NCBI GenBank assembly: GCA_023400405.1
Contig: JAEXFD010000064.1
Coordinates: forward strand, 68,102 to 132,101
Length of the DNA: 64,000 nucleotides
Reading direction: 5' to 3'
From: Pseudomonadota bacterium
Lineage (GTDB): Bacteria; Pseudomonadota; Alphaproteobacteria; Sphingomonadales; Sphingomonadaceae
Under the pieces are notes generated by a model, which saw nothing but the letters and a program-made list of their open reading frames with translations, was not told the DNA's origin and did not search any database. The first letter of the stretch is position 1. Every line of letters begins with the position of its first letter. Of this stretch, positions 52,773 through 61,488 are shown in pieces. The position numbers and the translations under genes were made by a program.

Positions 52773-54542
52773 GTGACCGATCCGCGCCAAACCCTCCAAT
52801 CCGTCTTCGGCTTTCCCGATTTCCGCGGCGTCCAGGCCGAAGTCGTCGATCGCGTGCTCGCCGGGCGCGGCACGCTCGCGGTCATGCCCACCGGCGCGGG
52901 CAAGTCGCTCACCTATCAGCTGCCCGCGGTGATGCTCGACGGCACCTGCGTCGTCGTCTCGCCGCTGATCGCGCTGATGCACGATCAGTTGCGCGCGGCC
53001 GAGGCGGTCGGCATCCGCGCCGCCACTCTCACCAGCGTCGACGAGAACCGGGCCGAGACGCGCGGGCGCTTCCTCGATGGCGATCTCGACTTGCTCTATG
53101 TCGCCCCCGAGCGCGCCTCCACTGCCGATTTCCGCGAGCTGCTCGATCGCGGCCGCGTGTCGCTGTTCGCGATCGACGAGGCGCATTGCGTCTCCGAATG
53201 GGGGCATGATTTCCGCCCCGATTATCGCCTGCTCCGCCCGCTGCTCGATCGCTTCCCGCAGGTGCCGCGGCTCGCGCTCACCGCCACCGCCGATGCGCAT
53301 ACCCGCGCCGACATCCTCGAACAGCTCGGCATCCCGGCCGAGGGGCTGATCGTCGCCGGCTTCGATCGGCCCAACATCCGCTATGCGATCACCCCGCGCG
53401 ACAACACCACGCGCCAGATCGTCGACCTGATCCGCGAGACGCCCGGCCCCGGCATCGTCTATGCCCAGACCCGCGCCGGCGTGGAGAAGCTCGCCGAGCG
53501 CCTGGCAGCGGAGACCGGGCGGCCCGTGCTCCCCTATCATGCCGGGCTCGATCCCGCGGTGCGCCGGCGCAACCAGGCCGCCTTCGTCGCGTCCGAAGAC
53601 ATGGTCGTCGTCGCCACCGTCGCCTTCGGCATGGGGATCGACAAGCCCGACGTCCGCTTCGTCGCCCATGCCGGGCTGCCCAAATCGATCGAGGCCTATT
53701 ATCAGGAGACCGGCCGCGCCGGGCGCGACGGCGATCCCTCGGTCGCGCATCTCTTCTGGGGGGCGGAGGATTTTGCCAAGGCGCGCCAGCGGATCGGCGA
53801 AGTCGAACCCGCGCGCCAGCCCGGCGAGCGCACCCGGCTGACCGCGCTCGGCGCGCTGGTCGAGACCGCGGGCTGCCGCCGCCGCATCCTGCTCAAGCAT
53901 TTCGGCGAGGAGCCGCCCGAACGCTGCGGCAATTGCGACAATTGCCTGAACCCGCCCGCGGCCGTCGACGTCACGGTGACGGCGCAGAAATTCCTCTCCG
54001 CGGTGTTCCGCACCGGCATGATGTTCGGCATGGGCTATGTCGAGAGCATCCTGCTTGGCCAATCGAGCGAGCGCAGCCTGACGAACGGGCATGAGAAGCT
54101 GTCGGTGTTCGGCATCGTCGAGGGCGAGGAGGCGGCGCTGCTCAAGCCGGTGTCGCGCGCGCTGCTGCTGCGCGATGCCTTGCGCGCCAATCCGCATGGC
54201 GGGCTCGAATTCGGGCCCGAGGCGCGGGCGATCCTCAAAGGTGGCGCCAAGGTCGAGCTCGTCCTGCCGCCCAAGCGCGAGCGGCGGCGGCGCGGCGGCG
54301 CGGCGGGGGCCGCCAATCCGATCGGCAATCCCCTGTTCGAGGCCCTGCGGGCCAAGCGGCGCGAGATCGCGCAGGAAGCAGGCCTGCCGCCCTATGTGAT
54401 CTTCCATGATTCGGTGCTGCGCGACATGGCGCTGATGCGGCCGGAGAGCATCGCCGCGATGGGCCGTATCTCGGGCGTTGGCGCGCGCAAGCTCGACGCC
54501 TATGGCGATGCCTTCCTCAAGGTCATTCGCGAGGCCGCATGA
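52773..54542 (+). CDS. recQ: ATP-dependent DNA helicase RecQ
   Basis: The protein is 589 residues from GTG 52773 (VTDPRQTLQSVFGFPDFRG), which has AGG at a suitable distance; GTG 52719, overlapping the previous gene, is the alternative. Helicase motifs in order: PTGAGKSLTYQLP (I), IDEAHCVSEWGHDFRPDY (II with DEAH), YHAGLDPAVRRRNQ, and QETGRAGRDG (VI). A zinc-binding set RCGNCDNC follows near residue 405, then a winged-helix and an HRDC domain at the C-terminus (GRISGVGARKLDAYGDAFL). Acts in recombination and replication-fork repair. It heads a cluster of four genes joined by ATGA overlaps. Confidence 0.95.
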   Translation: MTDPRQTLQSVFGFPDFRGVQAEVVDRVLAGRGTLAVMPTGAGKSLTYQLPAVMLDGTCVVVSPLIALMHDQLRAAEAVGIRAATLTSVDENRAETRGRFLDGDLDLLYVAPERASTADFRELLDRGRVSLFAIDEAHCVSEWGHDFRPDYRLLRPLLDRFPQVPRLALTATADAHTRADILEQLGIPAEGLIVAGFDRPNIRYAITPRDNTTRQIVDLIRETPGPGIVYAQTRAGVEKLAERLAAETGRPVLPYHAGLDPAVRRRNQAAFVASEDMVVVATVAFGMGIDKPDVRFVAHAGLPKSIEAYYQETGRAGRDGDPSVAHLFWGAEDFAKARQRIGEVEPARQPGERTRLTALGALVETAGCRRRILLKHFGEEPPERCGNCDNCLNPPAAVDVTVTAQKFLSAVFRTGMMFGMGYVESILLGQSSERSLTNGHEKLSVFGIVEGEEAALLKPVSRALLLRDALRANPHGGLEFGPEARAILKGGAKVELVLPPKRERRRRGGAAGAANPIGNPLFEALRAKRREIAQEAGLPPYVIFHDSVLRDMALMRPESIAAMGRISGVGARKLDAYGDAFLKVIREAA

Positions 54543-55030
54543 AGCCGATCCTTCCTGCCCTGTCACTCCTGCTCCTCGCCGCCTGCGCGCCGCAGGGCCG
54601 GCCCCAGGCTGCCGCCGGCGCGCCCGGTCGGATCGCGATGGAGCGCAACAGCTGGGGCCGCCCGGTCTCGCGCTGGGCGATCGCGGCGGACGGCACCGGC
54701 CGATACACCGTGGCGGAGCCCGATGCGTGGAAGCCCGAGCGCCTGGTGACGCGCGGCTTCTCGGCGGGCCGCGCCGGCTTCGTCCAGATCCGCGAGCTGC
54801 TCGCGCTCGGCGAGGCGCATGCCGGCCGCCAAATGGAATGCGGCGATCGGATCACCGATCAATATTATGGCACCGTCCGCTGGGACGGTGCGAGCCTGAC
54901 CTACGACATGGGCTGCCAGACACCCGCGACCGAGGAAGTGCTGAAGGGCATCACCGCTGCCGAGCGCCAGGTCGCCGCCTGGGCCGCGAATCAACCGATC
55001 CTCGAAACCCGGAAGGTAGAAAGCCAATGA
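54539..55030 (+). CDS. Lipoprotein of unknown function
   Basis: The protein has 163 residues with a lipobox (LSLLLLAACAPQ; Cys near residue 16), so it is lipid-anchored. It overlaps the recQ stop as ATGA. The mature part contains RWAIAADGTGRYTVAEPD and two cysteines (MECGDR, DMGCQT) that could form a disulfide. I do not recognise the family. Coupling to recQ is probably historical rather than functional. Confidence 0.8.
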   Translation: MKPILPALSLLLLAACAPQGRPQAAAGAPGRIAMERNSWGRPVSRWAIAADGTGRYTVAEPDAWKPERLVTRGFSAGRAGFVQIRELLALGEAHAGRQMECGDRITDQYYGTVRWDGASLTYDMGCQTPATEEVLKGITAAERQVAAWAANQPILETRKVESQ

Positions 55031-55458
55031 ACCTGCGCCGCGTCGATGACAGCATTTCGGTCTCGCCCCAGATCGCGCCCGAGGACGTGCCGCTGCTCGC
55101 CGAGCAGGGCTTTTCCTTCGTGATCAACAATCGTCCGGAAGGTGAGGAAGCCGGCCAGCCGAGCGGCGAGGCGATCCGCGCCGCCGCGGAGGCCGCCGGG
55201 CTCGGCTATGTCGCGATTCCCACCGTGATGGGGGGCATGACGTCGCAGCAGGTCGAGGCAATGGCCGCCGCGCTGGCCGGGGCCAAGGGCTCGGTGCTCG
55301 CCTATTGCCGTTCGGGCACGCGCTCGTGCAACCTCTGGGCGCTCGCCGAGGCGAGCCGGGGCGGAGATCCGGCCGAGATCACTGCCAAGGCCGCCCACGC
55401 CGGCTACGACCTCTCGGGCATCCGCCCGCTGCTCGACCAGCTTTCCGGCAAGGCATGA
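55027..55458 (+). CDS. TIGR01244/DUF442 (Blh-type) phosphatase-like protein
   Basis: The protein has 143 residues and overlaps the lipoprotein stop as ATGA. It has the sequence order of DUF442 proteins: DDSISVSPQIAPEDVPLLAE, INNRPEGEE near residue 35, and the active-site loop AYCRSGTRSCNLW near residue 95, a CxxGxRS version of the cysteine phosphatase loop. Related proteins include the Blh module of sulfide-handling enzymes and sulfur-transferase-like proteins. It could act as a dual-specificity phosphatase or a sulfur transferase. Confidence 0.88.
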   Translation: MNLRRVDDSISVSPQIAPEDVPLLAEQGFSFVINNRPEGEEAGQPSGEAIRAAAEAAGLGYVAIPTVMGGMTSQQVEAMAAALAGAKGSVLAYCRSGTRSCNLWALAEASRGGDPAEITAKAAHAGYDLSGIRPLLDQLSGKA

Positions 55459-55823
55459 GCCAGCTCGGCATCCTCGCCGGCTCGGTCGGCGCGGTGCTGC
55501 TGCTGGCGCTGGCCGCCCGGCTGCTCGGCCTGGGCGGCGGAGAGGGGCTTGCCGGCGCGGCCGAAGCGATCGCCGAGGCGGAAGCGATGGTGCCCGGCTT
55601 CGAAGGCGTCTCGGCACTGCTCGGCAGCGATGGCCGCGCCGCCTTGGTCCGCGGGGCGGCGGGCGACGCCGTGCTGCTCAAGCGCCACGGCGCCCGCCTC
55701 GCCGCCCGCCACATCGCGCTCCCCGCCGATCATCGCCTCACCGCCGACGGCCTCGAGATCGACAGCGGCGACCCGCGCTTCGGCCCGGTCCGGCTCACCG
55801 GAATCCGCGAGATCGCCGGCTGA
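55455..55823 (+). CDS. Small membrane-anchored protein, unknown
   Basis: The protein has 122 residues and overlaps the upstream gene as ATGA. Residues 4-26 form a membrane helix (LGILAGSVGAVLLLALAARLLG). The soluble remainder has LLGSDGRAALVRGAAGDAVL and GLEIDSGDPRFGPVRL, giving a beta-rich domain on the cytoplasmic or periplasmic face. Sphingomonads carry such a gene near this position, but no function is known to me. It is the fourth gene of the recQ cluster. Confidence 0.75.
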   Translation: MSQLGILAGSVGAVLLLALAARLLGLGGGEGLAGAAEAIAEAEAMVPGFEGVSALLGSDGRAALVRGAAGDAVLLKRHGARLAARHIALPADHRLTADGLEIDSGDPRFGPVRLTGIREIAG

Positions 55824-55843
55824 TTATCCGGACGCCGTCCGCG

Positions 55844-56347
55844 CTACGGCGCCGCTGGTCTGGGCGGCGCCATCGCGAATTCGGCCGGCGCCGTGGCGAT
55901 TAGCGAGATGCGTGCTCCTTCGAACGTGACGAAGCTCAGCAACGCGAGCTTTCGGTCTCGCATCCATTCGATGCGTATGCGGCCGTCGCGCAAGCGATAG
56001 GGCGCGTTGTGGCGAAGACCGGCCGGCACGTCCCACGCCGTCAATGGACGCAGCGTCGAGCACGCCTCTGACCAAGTTTCACAACTTCGCGCGTGCGCAT
56101 TTTCAGCTCGCACGTCCGCCGGGATCGGCTTCGCGGCATCATAGGCCTGCAGAGCACCGCGGATCACGCGCGCCTGCTCCTCCGGCATCGACGGGACGGG
56201 CCCCGGCGCAGGGAGCGGTTGCATCATTGAAAAACCCTTGCCGATCTCCGTGTTCGTTCCGACGCACATGCCCTCTGCGGGGCCATCGACGATCACTTGG
56301 CACGGCGCGGCGGAAGCGGTCTGAGGCGGCGGGAGAAGCAGGATCAT
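55844..56347 (-). CDS. Exported protein of unknown function
   Basis: The protein has 167 residues, beginning with a short hydrophobic leader (MILLLPPPQTASAAP). Two cysteines near residues 16 and 28 (PCQVIVDG, GMCVGTN) and two more (SCETWSEACS) could make disulfides. The C-terminal half, with YRLRDGRIRIEWMRDRKLAL, then SFVTFEGARI, looks like a beta-sheet domain. It is convergent with the small membrane protein gene. No known family is recognised. Confidence 0.65.
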   Translation of the reverse strand: MILLLPPPQTASAAPCQVIVDGPAEGMCVGTNTEIGKGFSMMQPLPAPGPVPSMPEEQARVIRGALQAYDAAKPIPADVRAENAHARSCETWSEACSTLRPLTAWDVPAGLRHNAPYRLRDGRIRIEWMRDRKLALLSFVTFEGARISLIATAPAEFAMAPPRPAAP

Positions 56348-56435
56348 GCCGCATTCCTATGCAACGTGGCGGGCGGCGGCAACATGCTGCGCCGCCGCGT
56401 GACACGTTACTGACACTCGGGTAAGCAAGCCGGCG

Positions 56436-57401
56436 ATGCCGCAGCTGCCCGATCCGATCAACTATGCGATCCCCGGCTTCGTCCTGCTGATCCTGGGCGA
56501 GATGCTGGTCGCCCGGCTCGTCGATCGCCGCCGCTATTGCCCGCGCGACACGCTGACCAGCCTCGCGCTCGGTTTCGGCAGCACGATCGCGGGACTGCTC
56601 ACCGCGGGGCTGGTCTATGCGCTCTCGATGTGGGTCTATCAGTTCCGCTTCTTCACGATCGGCTGGGCTTGGTATTGGTTCGCGCTCGCCTTCGTGCTCG
56701 ACGATTTCGCCTATTACTGGATCCACCGCACCGGCCACACCGTGCGCTGGTTCTGGGCGAGCCACGTCATCCACCACAGCTCGCAGCACTATAATCTGTC
56801 CACCGCGCTGCGGCAGACCTGGACGGGTTTTTTCAGCCTGGGCTTCCTGTTCCGCCTGCCGCTGTTCCTGCTCGGCTTCCACCCGGCGATGATCTTCTTC
56901 GTCGCCGGCCTCAATCTGATCTACCAGTTCTGGATCCATACCGAGGCGATCGGGCGGATGCCGCGCTGGTTCGAGGCGGTGATGAACACGCCCTCGCACC
57001 ACCGCGTCCACCACGCGACCAATCCGCGCTATCTCGATCGCAACTATGCCGGCGTGTTCATCGTCTGGGATCGCCTCTTCGGCAGCTTCGAGCCCGAGCG
57101 CGACGACGACCGGCCGCGCTATGGCATCGTCAAGGATCTGGGCAGCTTCAACGTGCTGTGGGCGGCGTTCCACGAATGGATCGGCATCGCCCGCGACGTC
57201 TGGCACGCGCCCGACTGGAAAGCCCGGATCGGCTATATGCTCGCGCCGCCGGGCTGGAGCCATGACGGCAGCCGCGATACATCGGAGACGATCAAGGCGC
57301 GCTGGCAGGCGCGGCAGCAGCAGCGGGAGGGGGCGTGGACACAGCCGACATCGTCGTCATCGGCGGAGGATCGGGCGGGAGCGCCGTCGCGGGCCGCCTG
57401 A
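56436..57401 (+). CDS. Sterol desaturase/fatty acid hydroxylase superfamily protein
   Basis: The 321-residue integral membrane di-iron enzyme has four or more membrane helices. The histidine boxes are HRTGH (near 101), HHSSQH (near 115) and HRVHH (near 190), in the usual spacing. Such enzymes hydroxylate or desaturate lipids, carotenoids or sterol-like compounds. The C-terminal 60 residues beyond the last box are hydrophilic. Its final 67 bases overlap the start of the GMC oxidoreductase gene in another frame, so the two are probably coupled. Confidence 0.88.
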   Translation: MPQLPDPINYAIPGFVLLILGEMLVARLVDRRRYCPRDTLTSLALGFGSTIAGLLTAGLVYALSMWVYQFRFFTIGWAWYWFALAFVLDDFAYYWIHRTGHTVRWFWASHVIHHSSQHYNLSTALRQTWTGFFSLGFLFRLPLFLLGFHPAMIFFVAGLNLIYQFWIHTEAIGRMPRWFEAVMNTPSHHRVHHATNPRYLDRNYAGVFIVWDRLFGSFEPERDDDRPRYGIVKDLGSFNVLWAAFHEWIGIARDVWHAPDWKARIGYMLAPPGWSHDGSRDTSETIKARWQARQQQREGAWTQPTSSSSAEDRAGAPSRAA

Positions 57402-58915
57402 GCGAGGGCGGCAAGTACAAGGTCGCGCTGCTCGAATCGGGTGGCCGCAATACCGGCATCAAGACGCTGATGCCCGGGATGCTGCCCTTCCAGGGCCCGG
57501 CCACCAACTGGGCCTTCGAAACCGTGCCCCAGCGTGGGCTGAACGGCCGCCGCGGCTATCAGCCACGCGGCAAGGGGCTGGGCGGATCGAGCGCGATCAA
57601 CGCGATGCTCTATATTCGCGGCCACCCCCGGGACTATGACGAGTGGCGCGATCTCGGCTGCCCCGGCTGGGGCTGGAGCGACGTGCTGCCCTGGTTCAGG
57701 GCGAGCGAGCACAATGAACGCGGCGCCGATGATTTCCACGGGAGTTCGGGCCCGCTCTGGGTGAGCGACCAGCGCTCCCCCCACCCCGGCAGCGAAGCGT
57801 TCATCGCCGCGGCCGAGGCGCTGCAGATCCCGCGCAACGCCGATTTCAACGGCCCCCGCCAGGACGGCGCGGGGCTCTACCAGGTCACCCAGCGCGGCGG
57901 CGAGCGCTGGACGGCCGCACGCGGCTATCTGACGCCCCGCGACAATCTCGACATCCTCACCGAAGCGCATGTCGAGCGCATCCTGTTCGAGGAAGGCCGC
58001 GCCTGGGGCGTCGCCTATCGGCGCGACGGCGTGGCGCGCGAAATCCGTGCCCGCCGCGCGGTGGTGCTCGCCGCCGGCGCCTTCCAGACGCCGCAGCTGC
58101 TGATGCTCTCCGGCATCGGCCCGGGCGAGCATCTGCACCAGTTCGGCATCCCGGTGCGCCGCGACGCGCCGGCGGTCGGCGGCAACCTCCAGGATCATCT
58201 CGACTATGTCGCCGCGTTCGAGACGCGCGGCAGCTTCTTCATCGGCCGCTCGGCGCTGGGCACTCTCAAGTCGCTCGGCGCGATGGCGCGCTGGCTGTTC
58301 GCGCGCAGCGGCGCGATGACCTCTCCCTATGCCGAGGCGGGCGCGTTCCTGCGCACCGATCCGGTGCTCGACCGGCCCGACATCCAGCTCCATTTCCTCG
58401 TCGCGATGGTCGAGGATCATGGCCGTGCGCAGCTCAAGGGCCATGGCTTCAGCTGCCATGCCTGCGTGCTCCGCCCCGAAAGCCGCGGCACGGTGCGCCT
58501 CCAATCGCCCGATTCGCGCGCGGCACCGCTGATCGACCCGGCGTTCCTCAGCGCCCCGGCCGATCTCGAGCGGCTCAAGCGCGGCGTCCGGCTGATGTAC
58601 CGCATCCTCGAGGCGCCGCCGCTCGCCCGCTTCCAGGGCCGCGACCGCTATCCGATCGACCTCGCCGACGACGCCGCGCTCGAACGGCTGATCCGCGCGC
58701 GATCGGACACGATCTACCATCCGGTCGGCACCGCGCGGATGGGGTCGGACGAAGGCGCGGTGGTCGATGCGCGGCTGCGGGTGAAGGGCGTCGAGGGGCT
58801 CTATCTCGCCGACGCCTCGATCATGCCGCGCCTGATCGGTGGCAACACCAACGCCCCGACGATCATGATCGGCGAACGTTGCGCGCAATTCGTCGAGGAG
58901 GACTTGGCCGGTTAG
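57335..58915 (+). CDS. GMC-family flavin oxidoreductase (choline/alcohol dehydrogenase-like)
   Basis: The 526-residue protein starts at GTG 57335 with GGGAGGGG just upstream. The FAD motif VVIGGGSGGSAVAGRLS lies near residue 8. The second GMC signature GKGLGGSSAINAMLYIRG lies near residue 80. The C-terminal catalytic set is IYHPVGTARMG (His) and IGGNTNAPTIMIGE (Asn). It oxidises primary or aliphatic alcohols or related compounds. Its gene overlaps a lipid hydroxylase gene, suggesting action on a hydroxylated lipid or terpenoid, which is inferred from position only. Confidence 0.92.
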   Translation: MDTADIVVIGGGSGGSAVAGRLSEGGKYKVALLESGGRNTGIKTLMPGMLPFQGPATNWAFETVPQRGLNGRRGYQPRGKGLGGSSAINAMLYIRGHPRDYDEWRDLGCPGWGWSDVLPWFRASEHNERGADDFHGSSGPLWVSDQRSPHPGSEAFIAAAEALQIPRNADFNGPRQDGAGLYQVTQRGGERWTAARGYLTPRDNLDILTEAHVERILFEEGRAWGVAYRRDGVAREIRARRAVVLAAGAFQTPQLLMLSGIGPGEHLHQFGIPVRRDAPAVGGNLQDHLDYVAAFETRGSFFIGRSALGTLKSLGAMARWLFARSGAMTSPYAEAGAFLRTDPVLDRPDIQLHFLVAMVEDHGRAQLKGHGFSCHACVLRPESRGTVRLQSPDSRAAPLIDPAFLSAPADLERLKRGVRLMYRILEAPPLARFQGRDRYPIDLADDAALERLIRARSDTIYHPVGTARMGSDEGAVVDARLRVKGVEGLYLADASIMPRLIGGNTNAPTIMIGERCAQFVEEDLAG

Positions 58916-59397
58916 CGGTTGTGCCTGCAGGCCAGCCCGGCCGCATAGGCGCGCCAGCCCGCCACCGACTGTCGCCGTTCGGCTTCCGATCCGCCATTGT
59001 AGATGCCGCTGAAATACTGGCCGGTCAGCTGGTTCAGGATCGCGTCAAGCGCATCGACGATGAGCTCGGGTCCGTAGATGCGGAAGGCCTCGAATGCCTC
59101 GGCTGACCTATTGACCAGCCGGATTTCCTGCACCGCCAGCGGTCGGCGGTCATCCATCTGCGCGATGATTGCGGGCGCAGCGGAGGGCCCTAGGGCTTCG
59201 AGCGCGTGGAACAGCCGTGCCTGCGCGTCTGCCTTTCGATCATCGGGGAGCGGGCTGGCCTTCAGCGCGGCGAGCGCTTCGATGATCCGACGGACCGCGG
59301 CCATATGGGCAGGTTTCGCCTGGCTCTGGCAGGCCGGGGTCGTCTGGCCGGGAACGGCCTGGGGAGCGGCAAGTGCAAGCGCAAGGATGATGAGCAT
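58912..59397 (-). CDS. Exported protein of unknown function
   Basis: The protein is 161 residues from the ATG at 59397, which gives a clean signal peptide (MLIILALALAAPQAVPGQ). An ATG at 59424 lies directly behind the T-run of the amtB terminator and is less likely. The rest is helical, with HEAT-like spacing (ALEALGPSAAPAIIAQMDD) and a C-terminal cysteine. Its stop overlaps the GMC gene stop by four bases, convergently. No known family. Confidence 0.7.
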   Translation of the reverse strand: MLIILALALAAPQAVPGQTTPACQSQAKPAHMAAVRRIIEALAALKASPLPDDRKADAQARLFHALEALGPSAAPAIIAQMDDRRPLAVQEIRLVNRSAEAFEAFRIYGPELIVDALDAILNQLTGQYFSGIYNGGSEAERRQSVAGWRAYAAGLACRHNR

Positions 59398-59425
59398 CGC
59401 GCGATCATAGCCGCCGAGGCGCATG

Positions 59426-59455
59426 AAAAAAGGGCCGATGCTTTCGCACCGGCCC
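59426..59455 (-). terminator. Intrinsic terminator downstream of amtB
   Basis: Read on the minus strand: GGGCCGGTGC, tetraloop GAAA, GCATCGGCCC, then six Ts. The 10-bp stem has one G-T wobble. The stable GNRA-type loop and T-run make this a strong terminator for the glnK-amtB transcript. Confidence 0.92.
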
Positions 59456-59481
59456 AGTCGTCCGCAGGAGGAACCTCGGTT

Positions 59482-59522
59482 GGGCGCCCCGCCTCGCAGG
59501 AGAGGAGGGAGGCGGGGCGCCC
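59482..59522. repeat. Perfect 14-bp inverted repeat just after amtB
   Basis: GGGCGCCCCGCCTC (59482-59495) and GAGGCGGGGCGCCC (59509-59522) pair fully over a 13-base loop. The hairpin begins seven bases after the amtB stop and precedes the intrinsic terminator by about 26 bases. It has no T-run. It probably protects the mRNA 3' end or assists termination. Confidence 0.85.
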
Positions 59523-59529
59523 GATCTCG

Positions 59530-60948
59530 TCAGTAGTTGTAGGCGCGCTCGCCATGGGCGTTGATGTCGAGACCTTCCATCTCGACCTCGACGCTCGGCC
59601 GCACCCCGATCGTGTATTTCAGCGCCATGAACAGCACGAAGCTAACCCCGCCCGACAGGCCCAGCGTGACCGCGACGCCCGTCGCCTGGACGACCAGCTG
59701 GTGCGCCAGGTCGTAAGTGCCGGCGACGGCAGGGATCTTGCTGAAGTCGATGACGCCCTGGCCGCCCAGCGCCGGATCGCCGACGATCGCCGTGCCGAGC
59801 GCGCCGATGATGCCGCCGACGCAGTGGACGCCGAACACGTCGAGCGTATCGTCATAGCCGAGCTTGTTCTTCACCGTGGTGACGAAGAAGAAGCAGACCA
59901 GCGAAGCGACCGCGCCGAGCACGATCGACGTCATCGGCGCGGCGAAGCCCGCCGCCGGGGTGATCGCGACCAGGCCGGCGACGACGCCCGAGGCGGCGCC
60001 GAGCAGCGACGGCTTGCCGTGCACGACCTGTTCGATGATCGCCCACATCGCGCCCGCCGCCGCCGTGGCGACCATGGTGTTGATGAAGGCGAGCGAGGCG
60101 AACTTGTTGGCCTCCAGGTTCGAGCCGGCGTTGAAGCCGAACCAGCCGACCCAGAGCAGCGAGGCGCCGATCATGGTCATGGTCAGCGAGTGCGGCGGCA
60201 TCGGCTCGCTCTTGTAACCGGTGCGCTTGCCGATCACGAGGCAGCCGACCAGGCCCGCGATACCCGCATTGATGTGAACCACGGTGCCGCCCGCGAAGTC
60301 CATCGCGCCGAGGCCCCACAGATAGCCATGGTCGGTCGGATTGGCGGCGGTGAAGTCCGGACCCGGCCAGTACCAGACCATGTGCGCCATCGGATAATAG
60401 ACGAGGATCGACCAGATCACGACGAACAGGATCAGCGGCGTGAACTTCACCCGCTCGGCAAAGGCGCCGACGATCAGCGCCGGGGTGATCATCGCGAAGG
60501 TCATCTGGAAGACGACGAAGGTCGTCTCGGGCAGATAGACGCCGTTCGAGAAGGTGGCGGCGAAGCTGTTGGCATCGACGCCGTGCATCAGCGCCTTGGA
60601 AAGCCCGCCGACGAACGCATTGAGGCTGCCGCCATTGGTGAAGGCCAGCGAATAGCCGATCGTCACCCAGAGCAGGCCGGTGACGCAGACGATCGTCATC
60701 ACCTGCATCAGCACCGACAGCATGTTCTTGGTGCGCACCAGGCCGCCATAGAAGAGCGCCAGGCCCGGCACCGACATCATCAGCACCAGCGCCGAGGAGA
60801 CGAGCATCCAGCTGACGTCGCCCTTGTTGACCATCGCATCGGTCGGCACGACCGGCGCGGCCGCGGCCGGCGCCTGCGCCAGCGCGGGAACCGCGGCGAA
60901 CAGGGCGCCCAGCCCCGCACCCGCGGCAATCTTCATCGCAAGTTTCAT
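59530..60948 (-). CDS. amtB: Ammonium transporter AmtB with signal sequence
   Basis: The protein is 472 residues from the ATG at 60948 (ATG 60960 is an alternative four codons earlier). A cleavable-type leader (AMKIAAGAGLGALFAAVPALAQA) precedes eleven membrane helices. Pore-lining twin histidines are visible in TVVHINAGIAG and VFGVHCVGGIIG, and SWMLVSSALVLMMSVPGLALF is the typical first helix. It conducts NH3/NH4+ into the cell under nitrogen limitation and is blocked by GlnK, encoded 13 bases upstream. The gene ends with two tandem hairpins. Confidence 0.95.
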   Translation of the reverse strand: MKLAMKIAAGAGLGALFAAVPALAQAPAAAAPVVPTDAMVNKGDVSWMLVSSALVLMMSVPGLALFYGGLVRTKNMLSVLMQVMTIVCVTGLLWVTIGYSLAFTNGGSLNAFVGGLSKALMHGVDANSFAATFSNGVYLPETTFVVFQMTFAMITPALIVGAFAERVKFTPLILFVVIWSILVYYPMAHMVWYWPGPDFTAANPTDHGYLWGLGAMDFAGGTVVHINAGIAGLVGCLVIGKRTGYKSEPMPPHSLTMTMIGASLLWVGWFGFNAGSNLEANKFASLAFINTMVATAAAGAMWAIIEQVVHGKPSLLGAASGVVAGLVAITPAAGFAAPMTSIVLGAVASLVCFFFVTTVKNKLGYDDTLDVFGVHCVGGIIGALGTAIVGDPALGGQGVIDFSKIPAVAGTYDLAHQLVVQATGVAVTLGLSGGVSFVLFMALKYTIGVRPSVEVEMEGLDINAHGERAYNY

Positions 60949-60961
60949 CTGGACCCCCATC

Positions 60962-61300
60962 TTACAGCGCCGTCTCGTCGGTCTCGCCGGTGCGGATGCG
61001 CACCGCCTGGCCGACATCGAGGACGAAAATCTTGCCGTCGCCGATCGCGCCGGTGTTCGCGGCCGCCTGGATCGCCTCGACCGCGCGGTCGGCGATGTCG
61101 GCGCCCACGGCCACCTCGATCTTGATCTTGGGCACCATGTTGGTGCTGTATTCGGCGCCGCGATAGATTTCGGTCTGGCCCTTCTGCCGGCCGAACCCCT
61201 TCACCTCGGTCACCGTCATGCCCGCGACACCGACTGCGGTCAGCGCCTCGCGCACTTCGTCGAGCTTGAACGGTTTTATGATGGCGATGATGAGTTTCAT
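60962..61300 (-). CDS. glnK: Nitrogen regulatory PII protein GlnK
   Basis: The protein is 112 residues from the ATG at 61300 (MKLIIAIIKPFKLDEVREAL); a longer frame upstream is not protein-like. The T-loop contains EIYRGAEY with Tyr51, the uridylylation site, at the canonical position. The C-terminal block DGKIFVLDVGQAVRIRTGE, preceded by TGAI, is the second PII signature. It senses 2-oxoglutarate, ATP/ADP and glutamine status and controls AmtB by direct binding. It is preceded by a sigma-54 promoter. Confidence 0.96.
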   Translation of the reverse strand: MKLIIAIIKPFKLDEVREALTAVGVAGMTVTEVKGFGRQKGQTEIYRGAEYSTNMVPKIKIEVAVGADIADRAVEAIQAAANTGAIGDGKIFVLDVGQAVRIRTGETDETAL

Positions 61301-61336
61301 GTCGCCCCCTCTGGCGGTTATCCCGGGGGCTTCGTC

Positions 61337-61353
61337 GCAAGCACCGTGCCAAA
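61337..61353 (-). promoter_or_regulatory. Sigma-54 (RpoN) promoter of glnK-amtB
   Basis: The minus strand reads TTTGGCACGGTGCTTGC, matching the -24/-12 consensus TGGCACG-N4-TTGC without mismatch in the conserved positions. The glnK start is 37 bases downstream. This means nitrogen-limitation control through NtrC; I could not pick a convincing NtrC dyad upstream. Confidence 0.9.
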
Positions 61354-61488
61354 CGCAAGAATCGCGCGAATCCGTGCGGCGGGCAGCAATCAAATGTTAC
61401 GCAGAGGTAAATTTTTGTGCAGTTGCGAAGGCTTGCTCAAAAAATGGGCAGGGATGACGCGGCGCGGGGACAGGTCTAGGAGAGTGGC

